Source: Thiobacillus denitrificans (GTDB lineage: Bacteria > Pseudomonadota > Gammaproteobacteria > Burkholderiales > Thiobacillaceae). From it: 53,087 nucleotides of DNA. The first letter of the stretch is position 1. Every line of letters begins with the position of its first letter. Under the pieces are notes generated by a model, which was not told the origin of the DNA, did no database searches, and saw only the letters and a program-made list of their open reading frames with translations. The DNA lies in contig DILD01000013.1 in assembly GCA_002424845.1 (NCBI GenBank), forward strand, positions 1 to 53,087. Reading direction: 5' to 3'. Positions 1 to 9,107 of this stretch are shown here, piece after piece. The position numbers and the translations under genes are program-made.

Positions 1-548
1 ACGACCTGCGCGACGGCGGCGCCGATCATTTCGCGCAGTGCATTGCGGCGGTACGCGAAAAATCGCCCGCCACCCGCATCGAAATCCTCACCCCGGATTT
101 TCGCGGGCGGCTCGACAAGGCCCTGGAAAAACTCGGCACTGCGCCGCCCGATGTGATGAACCACAACCTGGAAACCGTGCCGCGCCTGTACAAGGCGGCG
201 CGTCCCGGCGCCGACTACGCGCATTCGCTGAAGCTGCTGCAGGACTTCAAGGCGCGCCATCCCGGCATTCCCACCAAGTCCGGCCTGATGCTGGGGCTGG
301 GCGAAACCGACGAGGAAATCCTCGAAGTGATGCGCGACCTGCGCGCGCACGACGTCGACATGCTCACGCTCGGCCAGTACCTGCAGCCCTCGCAGCACCA
401 CCTGCCGGTGCTGCGCTTCGTCACCCCCGAACGCTTCGCCCGGTTCGAACAGGAAGCGCTGGCCATGGGCTTCAAGCACGCCGCCTGCGGGCCGATGGTG
501 CGCTCGAGCTACCACGCCGACCAGCAAGCGGCGGGTGTGAGTGCGTAA
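1..548 (+). CDS. lipA: Lipoyl synthase, C-terminal part (5' truncated by window)
   Basis: Radical-SAM enzyme that inserts two sulfurs into octanoyl groups on lipoyl domains. The reading frame is open from base 3, so the start and the N-terminal auxiliary and radical-SAM cysteines lie outside the window; about 181 residues are visible. They include the barrel segment with NHNLETVPRLY, the SGLMLGLGE motif and the LTLGQYLQPS strand. The C-terminal RSSYHAD matches the conserved serine that ligates the auxiliary [4Fe-4S] cluster. A lipB partner would be expected upstream but is not visible. The 3' end is intact. Confidence 0.95.
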   Translation, partial: DLRDGGADHFAQCIAAVREKSPATRIEILTPDFRGRLDKALEKLGTAPPDVMNHNLETVPRLYKAARPGADYAHSLKLLQDFKARHPGIPTKSGLMLGLGETDEEILEVMRDLRAHDVDMLTLGQYLQPSQHHLPVLRFVTPERFARFEQEALAMGFKHAACGPMVRSSYHADQQAAGVSA

Positions 549-851
549 ACGCGCGGACAGACAGGCAGCGCGCTGACGCGCGGCCGGCAGCCCCAGACAG
601 GGGCCGCCTTGCATTAACCCCGCCGCTGGCCGGCGCGGGAACGTCTTCCCCATCTTTCCCCCTTCGCCGGCCGGCGCGCCGGCACGATGCTGCTTCCTGC
701 TGCGCATCAACAAACAAGGTGATTTTTTGCGCCTACAATGAAAAATCTGTGGCTGGGCGAAAGCCGGTCTGCGGCATGGCAGGCGCCGGGGCGCGAACCA
801 ATATCAAGCGCGTTCCAATAACGTAAAACAACACACATCCAGGGGGCTGAG
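549..851 (+). other. Gene-free spacer with possible promoter and structured leader
   Basis: This is the only stretch over 300 bp without a gene. The first 160 bases are GC-rich with self-complementary GCCGGC/GCGCGC runs and no clear T-tract terminator. A -10-like TACAAT lies at 734-739, but no good -35 is seen 17 bases upstream. The following ~105 bases would form the leader of the receptor gene. They contain a hairpin GGCT-N7-AGCC and a GC-rich fold around CTGCGGCATGGCAG (about 750-800). A purine-rich CAGGGGGCTGAG precedes the ATG at 852. No known riboswitch class could be assigned. Confidence 0.35.
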
Positions 852-2873
852 ATGAGGGTGGGGTTTCAGGCGAAAGCAATCACGGTTTTTCCCAGTTTCA
901 TTTTTTCGGCCCTGGCCATGGGAATCGCCACGGCCCTGCCCATGCAGGCCGTGGCCGGCTTGCGCGAGCCGGAGCCCGTGGCAGACCTGACTCACCTGTC
1001 CATCGAGGAACTGCTTGACGTCGAGGTGTACAGCGCCAGCAAGTTCATCCAGAAAGCCAGCGAAGCGCCGTCCGCCGTAACCATCATCACAGCCGCGGAC
1101 ATCAAGGCCTTCGGCTACCGCACGCTGGCCGACATCCTGAGAAGCGTGCGCGGCATGGATGTGAGTTATGACCGTACGTATTCGTATCTGGGCGTGCGGG
1201 GTTCCGGCCGGGCGGGCGACTACAACAGCCGCGTGCTGCTGCTGCTGGACGGCTACCGCCTCAACGATCCGATCTACGACCAGGCTTCCATCGGTACCGA
1301 GGGGGTGGTGGACGTGGACCTCATCGAGCGGATCGAAGTCGTGCGCGGCCCCGGCTCCTCCATCTACGGCAGCAATGCCGTGCTCGGCGTCATCAGCATC
1401 ATCACCAAGCGGGGGCGGGATCTCGACGGCCTTGAAGTGTCGGGCGAGCTCGCCAGCTTCGATGCCGACAAGGAGCGGCTGAGCTATGGCAAGCGCTATG
1501 ACAACGGCGCCGAGTTGCTGCTGTCGGCATCGCGCTATCGCAGCCGCGGGCAGGAGCTGTTCTTCCCCGCATACGATGCGCCGGCCACCAACAACGGCAT
1601 CGCCCGGAATCTGGACGGCGATCGCTACGACAGCTTCTTCGGCAAGCTGGCTTATGCCGGCTTCACGCTGACGGGCGGCTATTCCAGCCGCGACAAGGCC
1701 GTCCCCACCGCGTTCTACGATACGACATTCAACGACCCCAACACGGAGTTCAGCGACGGCTCCGCGTTCGTTGATCTCGGCTATTACGGGGCGCTGGGGC
1801 AGCGCTGGGACATTGCCGCCCACGTGTTCCGGGGACACTATTCCTTCGACGGCATCTACCCTTACGCAGCCGCGCTGAACAAGGACGAAACCCGGGGAGC
1901 ATGGTGGGGCACCGAGCTGAAGTTCGTTGGCCGCCTGGAAAAACACAAAGTCGTCATGGGGGCGGAATATCAGGACAATTTCCGCCAGGATCAATTCAAC
2001 TTCGATATCGCGCCCTACGACCTGCTGCTGGACGACCGGCGCGACAGCACACGTGTGGGCGTTTACATCCAGGACGAATTCAGCCTGAGCAGGAATCTGC
2101 TGCTCAATGCCGGCCTGCGCTACGACGATTACTCCACCGTGGGTAGCACGCTCAATCCTCGCCTCGGACTCATCTGGAACCCGCTCGCCACGACAACCTT
2201 CAAGCTGCTCTATGGCACGGCCTTTCGTGCGCCCAACGCCTACGAGCTGTACTACGCATCGCTTACCCAGAAGGGAAATCCAAGTCTCAAGCCGGAGGAG
2301 ATCGCCACTTGGGAATTCGTAGTCGAGCATCGACTCCGGCCCGATTTCCGCCTGACCGCCGATGCCTATAGCAACCGGATCAGTGGCAATATCGGGCAGA
2401 TCGCCGACCCTGCTGACGGACTGCTGGTTTTCGTGAACTCGGGACTGGTGGACGCCAAGGGCGTCGAATTCGAGGCCGAGCGCCTGTGGGACGGCGGCGC
2501 GCGGCTGCGAACGAGCTACGCCTGGCAGACCAGCCGTGAACGCGAGTCGGGCGCCACGCTCGTCAATTCGCCCAGACATCTGGCGAAGCTCAATTTCTCC
2601 GCCCCGGTTTGGGGCGACCGTCTGCGTACCGGGGCAGAGCTTCAATATGCCAGCAGCCGCAGAACCCTGGCCGGCGACAACGTCGGCGGGCGCCTGCTTG
2701 CCAACCTGACCCTGCTCAGCGAAAAGCTTGCCCCGGGACTGACACTTTCCGCCAGCGTCTACAACCTGTTCGACAAGCGTCATGCCGACCCGGGCGGCGA
2801 GGAGCACGTCCCCATCGATGCGATCCAGCAGGACGGCAGAAGCTACCGGTTGAAACTGAATTACCGCTTTTAG
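852..2873 (+). CDS. TonB-dependent outer-membrane receptor
   Basis: 673 residues. An N-terminal signal peptide (about 1-35) is followed by a plug domain with the family's DLTHLSIEELLDVEV start, SAVTIITAADI, LLLLDGYRLND and VVRGPGSSIYGSNAVLGVI (about 45-185). A 22-strand-type barrel follows and ends in aromatic YRLKLNYRF, as expected for outer-membrane insertion. It belongs to the vitamin B12/siderophore-like receptor group; the ligand cannot be read from sequence. No separate N-terminal signalling domain of the FecA type is present. It is the first gene of a signalling operon, 15 bp before a YfiR-like gene, so a sensing rather than purely nutritional role is plausible (inference). Confidence 0.9.
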   Translation: MRVGFQAKAITVFPSFIFSALAMGIATALPMQAVAGLREPEPVADLTHLSIEELLDVEVYSASKFIQKASEAPSAVTIITAADIKAFGYRTLADILRSVRGMDVSYDRTYSYLGVRGSGRAGDYNSRVLLLLDGYRLNDPIYDQASIGTEGVVDVDLIERIEVVRGPGSSIYGSNAVLGVISIITKRGRDLDGLEVSGELASFDADKERLSYGKRYDNGAELLLSASRYRSRGQELFFPAYDAPATNNGIARNLDGDRYDSFFGKLAYAGFTLTGGYSSRDKAVPTAFYDTTFNDPNTEFSDGSAFVDLGYYGALGQRWDIAAHVFRGHYSFDGIYPYAAALNKDETRGAWWGTELKFVGRLEKHKVVMGAEYQDNFRQDQFNFDIAPYDLLLDDRRDSTRVGVYIQDEFSLSRNLLLNAGLRYDDYSTVGSTLNPRLGLIWNPLATTTFKLLYGTAFRAPNAYELYYASLTQKGNPSLKPEEIATWEFVVEHRLRPDFRLTADAYSNRISGNIGQIADPADGLLVFVNSGLVDAKGVEFEAERLWDGGARLRTSYAWQTSRERESGATLVNSPRHLAKLNFSAPVWGDRLRTGAELQYASSRRTLAGDNVGGRLLANLTLLSEKLAPGLTLSASVYNLFDKRHADPGGEEHVPIDAIQQDGRSYRLKLNYRF

Positions 2874-2888
2874 TGCGAAAGACCGGCC

Positions 2889-3440
2889 TTGGATAAACAG
2901 AAGAAACAAGCCCTTGCCCTGGCGTTCGCTGTCCTGGCTGCGTTGCGCTGCCAGGCGGCCATGGCTGCGCCGCCCACCGAGTACGAGGTCAAGGCCGCGT
3001 TCATCCACAACATCGCCAAGTTCGTCGAATGGCCTGCCGTCCCATCCTCTGTTCGCAGCGCAAGACTGTGCGTGCTGGGCCAGAATCCGTTTGGGGAAGC
3101 GCTGGAGGCCTTGCAGGGCAAACCGGTCGGCAGGCTGAACTGGGAGATTGTTCAGGCCGACGGAAGCGCCAGCCTGAAGGAATGCCGGGTGCTGTTCATT
3201 TCCGCTTCCGAGCGCAGCAATCTGGGGCGCATCCTGGAAAGCATCGCAAGCCATCCCGTGCTGACGATAGGCGACAGCGAGGGCTACGCCGAGCAGGGCG
3301 TGATGGTCAACTTCTACCCGGAGCAGAACAAGGTGCGCTTTGAAATCAATCTGGCGGCCGCCACTGGCGCAGGGTTGAAAATCAGTTCGCAGTTGCTGAA
3401 GCTGGCGCGCATCGTCCGGCCAGCGGGGGGGCGCCCGTGA
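2889..3440 (+). CDS. YfiR family (DUF4154) periplasmic protein
   Basis: 183 residues with a signal peptide (about 1-27, ending AMAA). The YfiR/DUF4154 core begins YEVKAAFIHNIAKFVEWP and continues through LCVLGQNPFG, LFISASE, PVLTIGDS and the closing MVNFYPEQNKVRFEINL. In Pseudomonas, YfiR is a periplasmic repressor of the diguanylate cyclase YfiN. Here its likely partner is the CHASE8 kinase encoded next, because CHASE8 is also the periplasmic domain type of YfiN-like proteins (inference). The start is TTG, chosen because it directly precedes a normal signal peptide. The stop overlaps the next GTG by 4 bp. Confidence 0.85.
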   Translation: MDKQKKQALALAFAVLAALRCQAAMAAPPTEYEVKAAFIHNIAKFVEWPAVPSSVRSARLCVLGQNPFGEALEALQGKPVGRLNWEIVQADGSASLKECRVLFISASERSNLGRILESIASHPVLTIGDSEGYAEQGVMVNFYPEQNKVRFEINLAAATGAGLKISSQLLKLARIVRPAGGRP

Positions 3441-6400
3441 GTCTGACTACCTTGTTCCGGGGCCTGCCCATTCGCCGCAAGCTCACCCTCATCACCGTCC
3501 TGTCGGTGGGCGCGGCCCTGCTGTTTGCGGCGCTTATCACGATGGGCTATCAGTGGTTTCTGTTTCGCGCGGAACTTGAGAAAGCCACCCATAGCCAGGC
3601 GATCATCGTCGCCCGCAACAGTACGTCGGCTCTGGTTTTCAGCGATGCGGAATCGGCCATCCAGACCCTGCGCGCGCTGGAGGATTTCGACAACATCGAA
3701 TTCGCCATGTTGTACGGCGCGCAGGACAATGTTTTCGCCACGTTTGTTCCGGCCGGTCGGCGCGCGCCACCGCCGCTTCAGCCGCCGAAGCAGGAGTTGC
3801 ATCGCTTTACGGCGACGCATCTCGACGTGTTTCATCCGCTATTTTTTGAGGATGAATGGATCGGCACGCTTCATGTGCGTTCCAGCCTGGCGCCGATATA
3901 CCGGCAAATGGCGTGGAGTGCGGCAGCGGTGGCTGCGGCCACATTGGGCGGGCTGGGCCTGGCGCTGCTGCTGATCGCCAGCCTGCACCCGGCCATCACG
4001 GGGCCCATCGCAAAACTGGTCGGTTTGATGGACGTCATTTCCCGTGAGAAGAACTACGCATTGCGGGCGGATGCCCTGGGCAATGACGAACTGGGGACAC
4101 TGGGCCGGGAATTCAACGACATGCTGGCGCAAATCCAGGCGCGCGACACCGCGCTGGCGCAGCACCGCTCGCACCTCGAACAGGAGGTGGCGCGGCGCAC
4201 CGCCAGCCTTAGCGAAGCGCAACGCATCGCCCATCTCGGCAGCTGGGAATGGGACATCGTCCATGACACCCTGCGCTGGTCGGATGAGGTCTACTGGATT
4301 TTCGGCCGCACCCAGCAAAAGTTCGATGGCACATACGAAGCCTTCATGCAGTCCGTGCATCCGGACGACAGGCAACGCGTGGAGGAGGAGGTCCGGCGGG
4401 CGATTGAGCAGGGACAGGCCTACAGCCAGGATCACCGCATCCTGCTTCCGGACGGCACCATCCGCCATGTGCACGAGCAGGGTGAAGTAACCATTGGCGA
4501 AGACGGGCAAGCCATCAGGATGGTGGGTACGGTGCAGGACATCACCGAGGCCACGCTGGCGGCAGAACAGATTCGCAAGCAACAGGCGCTCACGACACAG
4601 ATTATCGAGACCATTCCCGTGCGCATCTTCTGGAAAGACCATGATTTGCGCTTCCTGGGTTGCAATACCTTGTTTGCGAAAGATGCGGGATTGACCCACC
4701 CGGATGAATTGATTGGAAAAACCGATTCCGAGTTGAGCTGGAAGGATCAGGCTGAAATTTATGGCGCCGATGATCGATTGGTGATGGATTCCAACACGCC
4801 CAAGCTTTCCTACGACGAGCTGCAGACGACGCCGGACGGGGGACAAGTCTGGTTACGCACGTCCAAGGTGCCATTGCGCAACGACGCGAATGAAACCATC
4901 GGGTTGCTGGGTATTTACGAAGACATCACCGGGTACAAACAGGCCGCGCAGGCACTGGAGGAATCCGAACGAAAATTCAGGGCGATCGTCGATGCCTCCG
5001 TCGATGGCATCCTGGTGTCGGACGCGCAAACCCACCAGTTCGTCATTGCGAATCGCGCGATCTGCGACATGCTGGGTTACCCGATGGACGAGGTGTACCG
5101 GCTCGGCCTGGCGGACATCCACCCGGCGGAAGCGCTTGCCGGCGTGCAAAAGACGTTCGAAAGCCAGCTGAAAGGCGAGATACGAATGGCACAAAACATG
5201 CCGGTGAAACGCAAGGACGGGTCGGTGTTTTTTGCCGATGTCAGCGCTTCTCCCATCGTTCTGGAGGGACACTCTTATCTGGTCGGGGCCTTTCATGACG
5301 TGACCGAGCGCAGGCAAGCGGAAGAACGCATTCGCGAGAGCGAGGCGCGCTACCGCAGTATTTTCGAGCATGCCAACGACATCATCTTCCTGCTGGATGG
5401 CGACGGTGCGTTCATCTCCCTCAGCCCTTCATTCGAGCGGATTGCGGGCTGGCAGGCCGAAGAATGGATCGGCAAGCCATTCGTGCCGCTTGTCCATGCC
5501 GACGATTTGCCGGTCGCCAGCGCGGCCTTCCAGAGCGTGCTGGGCGGCGAGTCCGTCGCCGGCCTCAGTCTGCGCATCGCCAGGAAATCCGGGGACTATT
5601 TCGACGCCGAACTCAGCGTCACCCCGCTTGGCCGCGATTTGGTCATGGGGATTACCCGGGACGTGAGCGAGCGCCAGCGTGCGGAAGCGGAAATCCGCAA
5701 GCTGAACGAGGCGCTTGAAAGCAAGGTGCAGGAGCGCACGCAACAACTGCTGGAGGCGCAGGAAGAACTGGTGCGCAAGGAGAGGCTGGCAACGCTGGGG
5801 CAGGTTGCTGGCAGCGTCGGCCACGAGCTGCGTAACCCGCTGGGCGTGATGAACAATGCCGTGTATTTCCTGCAAACCGTGTTGTCGGACGCGGACGAGA
5901 CCACCCGGGAATACCTCAACATCATCAAGGAAGAGATCGCCAGTTCCGAGCGCATCGTGTCCGACCTGCTGGATTCCGTGCGCACCAAGCCGCCGCGTCC
6001 CGAGGCGGTTGGCGTGGCGGAGCTGATCAGCCAGACGCTGCGCAAGCTCACCATTCCCGCCACCGTCGCGGTCAAGCTGGACATTCCGCCAACGCTTTCC
6101 CTGCAGGTGGATCCGCAGCAAATCCAGCAAGTGTTCCGCAACCTGGCCAGCAACGGGGTGGAAGCCATGCCGGAAGGCGGCACCCTGGAAATCCGTGCGG
6201 TCGAAGACAAGCCGGCGGGACAGGTCGCCATCAGCGTGCAGGACACCGGCACCGGTATCGCGCCGGACGTTCTATCGAAGCTGTTTCAGCCGCTGTTCAC
6301 TACCAAGGCGCGCGGTATCGGTCTGGGGCTGGTGGTGGTGAAGAATCTGACCCAGGCCAACGGCGGTGAGATTGCGGTTCACAGCGAGGTCGGCCGAGGC

Positions 6401-6454
6401 ACGACCTTCACCGTGACCTTGCCCGCGGCCCATTCTCCGGCCGGGGAGGACTGA
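3437..6454 (+). CDS. CHASE8-HAMP-PAS(x4) sensor histidine kinase
   Basis: 1005 residues. TM1 lies at about 17-38. A CHASE8-like periplasmic domain (about 40-145; ARNSTSALVFSD, IQTLRALEDFDNIEFAMLY) is followed by TM2 (about 155-180) and HAMP (about 182-235). Four PAS/PAC units lie near 262-375, 386-504, 510-628 and 635-749. A coiled coil leads into HisKA with phospho-acceptor His796 in GHELRNPLG, then HATPase_c with N-box FRNLASNGVEAMP, DTGTGI and GLGL. The protein is membrane-bound and has no receiver of its own, so it must signal to the receiver proteins downstream. GTG start, 4-bp overlap with the YfiR-like gene. The kinase core is almost identical to the two kinases that follow. Confidence 0.92.
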   Translation: MSLTTLFRGLPIRRKLTLITVLSVGAALLFAALITMGYQWFLFRAELEKATHSQAIIVARNSTSALVFSDAESAIQTLRALEDFDNIEFAMLYGAQDNVFATFVPAGRRAPPPLQPPKQELHRFTATHLDVFHPLFFEDEWIGTLHVRSSLAPIYRQMAWSAAAVAAATLGGLGLALLLIASLHPAITGPIAKLVGLMDVISREKNYALRADALGNDELGTLGREFNDMLAQIQARDTALAQHRSHLEQEVARRTASLSEAQRIAHLGSWEWDIVHDTLRWSDEVYWIFGRTQQKFDGTYEAFMQSVHPDDRQRVEEEVRRAIEQGQAYSQDHRILLPDGTIRHVHEQGEVTIGEDGQAIRMVGTVQDITEATLAAEQIRKQQALTTQIIETIPVRIFWKDHDLRFLGCNTLFAKDAGLTHPDELIGKTDSELSWKDQAEIYGADDRLVMDSNTPKLSYDELQTTPDGGQVWLRTSKVPLRNDANETIGLLGIYEDITGYKQAAQALEESERKFRAIVDASVDGILVSDAQTHQFVIANRAICDMLGYPMDEVYRLGLADIHPAEALAGVQKTFESQLKGEIRMAQNMPVKRKDGSVFFADVSASPIVLEGHSYLVGAFHDVTERRQAEERIRESEARYRSIFEHANDIIFLLDGDGAFISLSPSFERIAGWQAEEWIGKPFVPLVHADDLPVASAAFQSVLGGESVAGLSLRIARKSGDYFDAELSVTPLGRDLVMGITRDVSERQRAEAEIRKLNEALESKVQERTQQLLEAQEELVRKERLATLGQVAGSVGHELRNPLGVMNNAVYFLQTVLSDADETTREYLNIIKEEIASSERIVSDLLDSVRTKPPRPEAVGVAELISQTLRKLTIPATVAVKLDIPPTLSLQVDPQQIQQVFRNLASNGVEAMPEGGTLEIRAVEDKPAGQVAISVQDTGTGIAPDVLSKLFQPLFTTKARGIGLGLVVVKNLTQANGGEIAVHSEVGRGTTFTVTLPAAHSPAGED

Positions 6455-8239
6455 GTGCGTTTCGCCACCAAAATCGGCCTGAGTACGGTGGCGATGGCAT
6501 TGATAGTCGGGCCACTGCTTGGCGTGGCGGTGTTCTTCGAGGCGCGCTCCGTATTACGGGAACACATTGTGGACGAAGCGGTGCAGAGCGCCAGAAGCAT
6601 CATGCGCGAGATCGATTCCGCCATGCACCATGCCTATCAGGACGTCAGCATGATCGCCGCCGATGCGTTGCTGCGCGACGCGGTGGAACACCCGCAAACC
6701 CCGGTGCATGCGCGGCTGATGGACGAGTTGGAAGAGCGGGATCGCCTGACCGGGCCATGGAAGGCCTTGATGGTGTTCGACCGAACGGGCCGCGCGCTGT
6801 TTGGTCCCAAGCCTTTGGGCGAGGCAAAGGATATCTCGGCGTATCCGGTCAATAAGATCGGATTTGATCATGCCCTGAAAGGCGAAATCTACTATTCGGG
6901 GAAGATCGTCTGCCCGGAAACCGGGCAGCCGTTCGTGATTTTTGCGGCGCCTGTTTACGCCAGGGAGGACGCGGAGAAAGTGGTGGGGGTAGTGATCGCG
7001 CAATACGCCTGGGGCGCCATCCAGGAAATACTCGATTATGTAGACCCCGCCGCAAGAGTGCATCTGCTTGATCAGGCGCGCAATATTGTCGGCCGGCGCA
7101 GCAACGACCCGCATCCCCCACTGCGCATCCCGCCACTTGCACAACCTGAAATGAAAGACGGGCTGCTTGCCTATGGCGTGGCTGCCAGTTCCAGCCACGG
7201 CGAAGGCGCAGCGCTGGTCGTGGAGTTGCAGCAAAGCGGCATGAAGGCGTACCTCGGCAGCGGCTGGATTCTGTTGATTGAACGGCCGTTCGAGCTTGCT
7301 TTTGCGCCGATCTCGGACATGGCGCGGAATATGGCGTTAATCGTGTTGGGCATCCTGCTGTTGCAGGCCGCGGTGCTGGTCGTGCTGGGGCGGCTGTTCC
7401 TGCGACCGCTGGGGGAGCTGGTCGGGGGCGTGCGGCAGGTCGAACAGGGGCACTTCGACCGCAAGGTGACGGTGCACAGCAAGGACGAATTCGGCGAGTT
7501 GGCCGGCAGCTTCAACGCCATGGTTGACACCTTGCGCGAGACCCGGGACGAACTGGTGCACAAGGAAAGAATGGCGATGCTGGGAGAGGTGGCGGGCAGC
7601 ATGGGCCACGAGCTGCGCAATCCGCTGGGGGTGATGAGCAACGCGGTGTATTTTCTCCAGACCATGCTCGAGAAGGCGGACGACAGTGTCAAGGAATACC
7701 TGGGGATCATCCGCGACGAGATTGCCCGCTCGGAACGCATCGTTGCCGTATTGATGGATGCGGTGCGCACCCGCCCCCCCGAGCCTGCCAGGCAAGAGGT
7801 GGCGGAGCTGGTCGGACAGGCTTTGCGCAAGTGCGCGGTGCCGTCCGGTGTGCGTGTCGCTCTGGATGTGCCCGATTCCCTTCCGGCCGTCTGGGTCGAT
7901 GAAGCCCAGATGCATACCGTGTTCGAGAATCTGATTGCCAATGCCGTGGATGCCATGCCGCAGGGGGGCGTGTTGGAAATCCAGGCCGCAGTCGAAGGCG
8001 GGCGGGAGGTTGTTGTTGGCGTGCGCGACACCGGCAGCGGCATCATGCCGGAAGACATGGCCAGGATATTCGAGCCTTTATTCACTACCAAGGCGCGCGG
8101 TATTGGCTTGGGGCTGGTAGTGGTGCAGAACCTGATCCAGGCCAATGGCGGCACCGTGAAGGTGGAGAGCGAAGCGGGCAAGGGAACCCTGGTGACCGTT
8201 ACGCTGCCGGCAGCAGATAAGCGGGGTGTGTTGACATGA
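6455..8239 (+). CDS. Cache-type sensor histidine kinase with HAMP
   Basis: 594 residues. TM1 at about 8-28, then a ~250-residue extracytoplasmic region with the layout of a double Cache domain (LMVFDRTGRALFGP, YYSGKIVCPETGQPFVIFAAPVY, VVGVVIAQYAW). TM2 lies at about 290-312, HAMP at about 312-365, HisKA with His385 in GHELRNPLG, and HATPase_c with NLIANAVDAMPQGG, DTGSGI and GLGL. The GTG start abuts the previous stop with no spacer. Cache domains usually bind small metabolites outside the membrane; the ligand is unknown. The stop overlaps the ATG of a 24-codon mini-ORF (ATGA). Confidence 0.9.
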   Translation: MRFATKIGLSTVAMALIVGPLLGVAVFFEARSVLREHIVDEAVQSARSIMREIDSAMHHAYQDVSMIAADALLRDAVEHPQTPVHARLMDELEERDRLTGPWKALMVFDRTGRALFGPKPLGEAKDISAYPVNKIGFDHALKGEIYYSGKIVCPETGQPFVIFAAPVYAREDAEKVVGVVIAQYAWGAIQEILDYVDPAARVHLLDQARNIVGRRSNDPHPPLRIPPLAQPEMKDGLLAYGVAASSSHGEGAALVVELQQSGMKAYLGSGWILLIERPFELAFAPISDMARNMALIVLGILLLQAAVLVVLGRLFLRPLGELVGGVRQVEQGHFDRKVTVHSKDEFGELAGSFNAMVDTLRETRDELVHKERMAMLGEVAGSMGHELRNPLGVMSNAVYFLQTMLEKADDSVKEYLGIIRDEIARSERIVAVLMDAVRTRPPEPARQEVAELVGQALRKCAVPSGVRVALDVPDSLPAVWVDEAQMHTVFENLIANAVDAMPQGGVLEIQAAVEGGREVVVGVRDTGSGIMPEDMARIFEPLFTTKARGIGLGLVVVQNLIQANGGTVKVESEAGKGTLVTVTLPAADKRGVLT

Positions 8240-8310
8240 ACCCCAGTCATCCACAGGACGCCGGTCGGGAGTATCCGGCCTGCAGCCTATTCCGGGACCC
8301 GTTGAAATGA
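8236..8310 (+). CDS. Candidate mini-ORF, 24 residues, coupled at both ends
   Basis: The ATG at 8236 overlaps the stop of the Cache kinase (ATGA), and its own TGA (8308-8310) overlaps the ATG of the di-iron gene at 8307 (again ATGA). It reads MNPSHPQDAGREYPACSLF followed by RDPLK. A weak GCGGGG lies about ten bases upstream. It has no recognisable domain. It may act only as a translational coupler that carries ribosomes across the 67-bp gap to the di-iron gene, which has no clear ribosome-binding site of its own. It could also be chance. Confidence 0.3.
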   Translation: MNPSHPQDAGREYPACSLFRDPLK

Positions 8311-9107
8311 ACACCATGACAGCCCATGATCTTGCCCGCGTCCGGATGGAGCTGGAACAGCCGATCACGCTGTATGCCGCGCATGGCCACCGCATTTACT
8401 GGCTGGGGAACACGGACGAAACCGCCTTCCGCTGCAATACCTATCTCATCGTGGATCGGGACGAGGCGATTCTGGTCGATCCCGGCGGTAAGCAGTATTT
8501 CCCCCAGGTGATGCAGCGGGTCGCGCAAATCATGCCGCCGGAAAAGGTCGGCGGCATGGTGCTCTGCCACCAGGACCCCGATGTGGCCGCCTCCATGACC
8601 GACTGGCTTGACATCAATCCGTCCATGCGGGTGTTCACCAGCCCGCGCACCCAGGTGTTGCTGCCCCACTACGGCCGCTCGGATTACGCCTATTGCGACG
8701 TGACCGAAAATCCGAGCTATGCCCTTCCTTCCGGCGCCAGCCTGAAATTCGTCGAGGCGCCGTTCCTGCACTTTCCCGGCGCCTTCGTGACCTACGACAC
8801 TCAGGCGCGCTACCTGTTTTCCGGCGACATCTGGGCTGCGCTGGACCTGGACTGGAGCCTGACGGTGGATTCGTTCGATGCGCACATCCCGAAAATGAAT
8901 CTGTTCCATCTCGACTACATGGCGTCCAATCTCGCCGCACGGGGCTTCGTCCGGCGCATCGAGCATCTCGCCATCGACGCCATCCTGCCGCAGCACGGCT
9001 CGATACTCGGGCCGCAGCATGTGGTGGCCGCCCTCGATTACCTGCGCAACCTGCGCTGCGGCACCGACATCATCTATGCAGACCTGGAGCGTGAACATGA
9101 CGGATGA
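8307..9107 (+). CDS. Flavodiiron/ODP-like metallo-beta-lactamase-fold di-iron protein
   Basis: 266 residues of a single MBL-fold domain without flavodoxin or rubredoxin extension. The metal-binding pattern resembles the oxygen-binding di-iron (ODP) and flavodiiron group: His88-x-Asp90-x-Asp92 (CHQDPD), His155 (FLHFPGAF), Asp174 (LFSGDIW) and His230 (LPQHGS). Established knowledge: ODP proteins bind O2 at a di-iron site and can feed chemotaxis or kinase systems. Inference: this is the soluble O2/NO/redox sensor for the next kinase, which lacks a sensor domain and whose gene overlaps this one by 11 bp. A hydrolase or reductase activity is not excluded. Confidence 0.75.
   Translation: MNTMTAHDLARVRMELEQPITLYAAHGHRIYWLGNTDETAFRCNTYLIVDRDEAILVDPGGKQYFPQVMQRVAQIMPPEKVGGMVLCHQDPDVAASMTDWLDINPSMRVFTSPRTQVLLPHYGRSDYAYCDVTENPSYALPSGASLKFVEAPFLHFPGAFVTYDTQARYLFSGDIWAALDLDWSLTVDSFDAHIPKMNLFHLDYMASNLAARGFVRRIEHLAIDAILPQHGSILGPQHVVAALDYLRNLRCGTDIIYADLEREHDG

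Noticed and set aside
549..851. Cobalamin riboswitch before the TonB-dependent receptor
   Set aside because: The conserved B12-box bases and the length needed are not found; only local hairpins.
804..3254. 816-codon open frame on the minus strand across the receptor and YfiR-like genes
   Set aside because: It is antisense to two clear genes and its translation has no domain, signal or family motif; high GC keeps such frames open.
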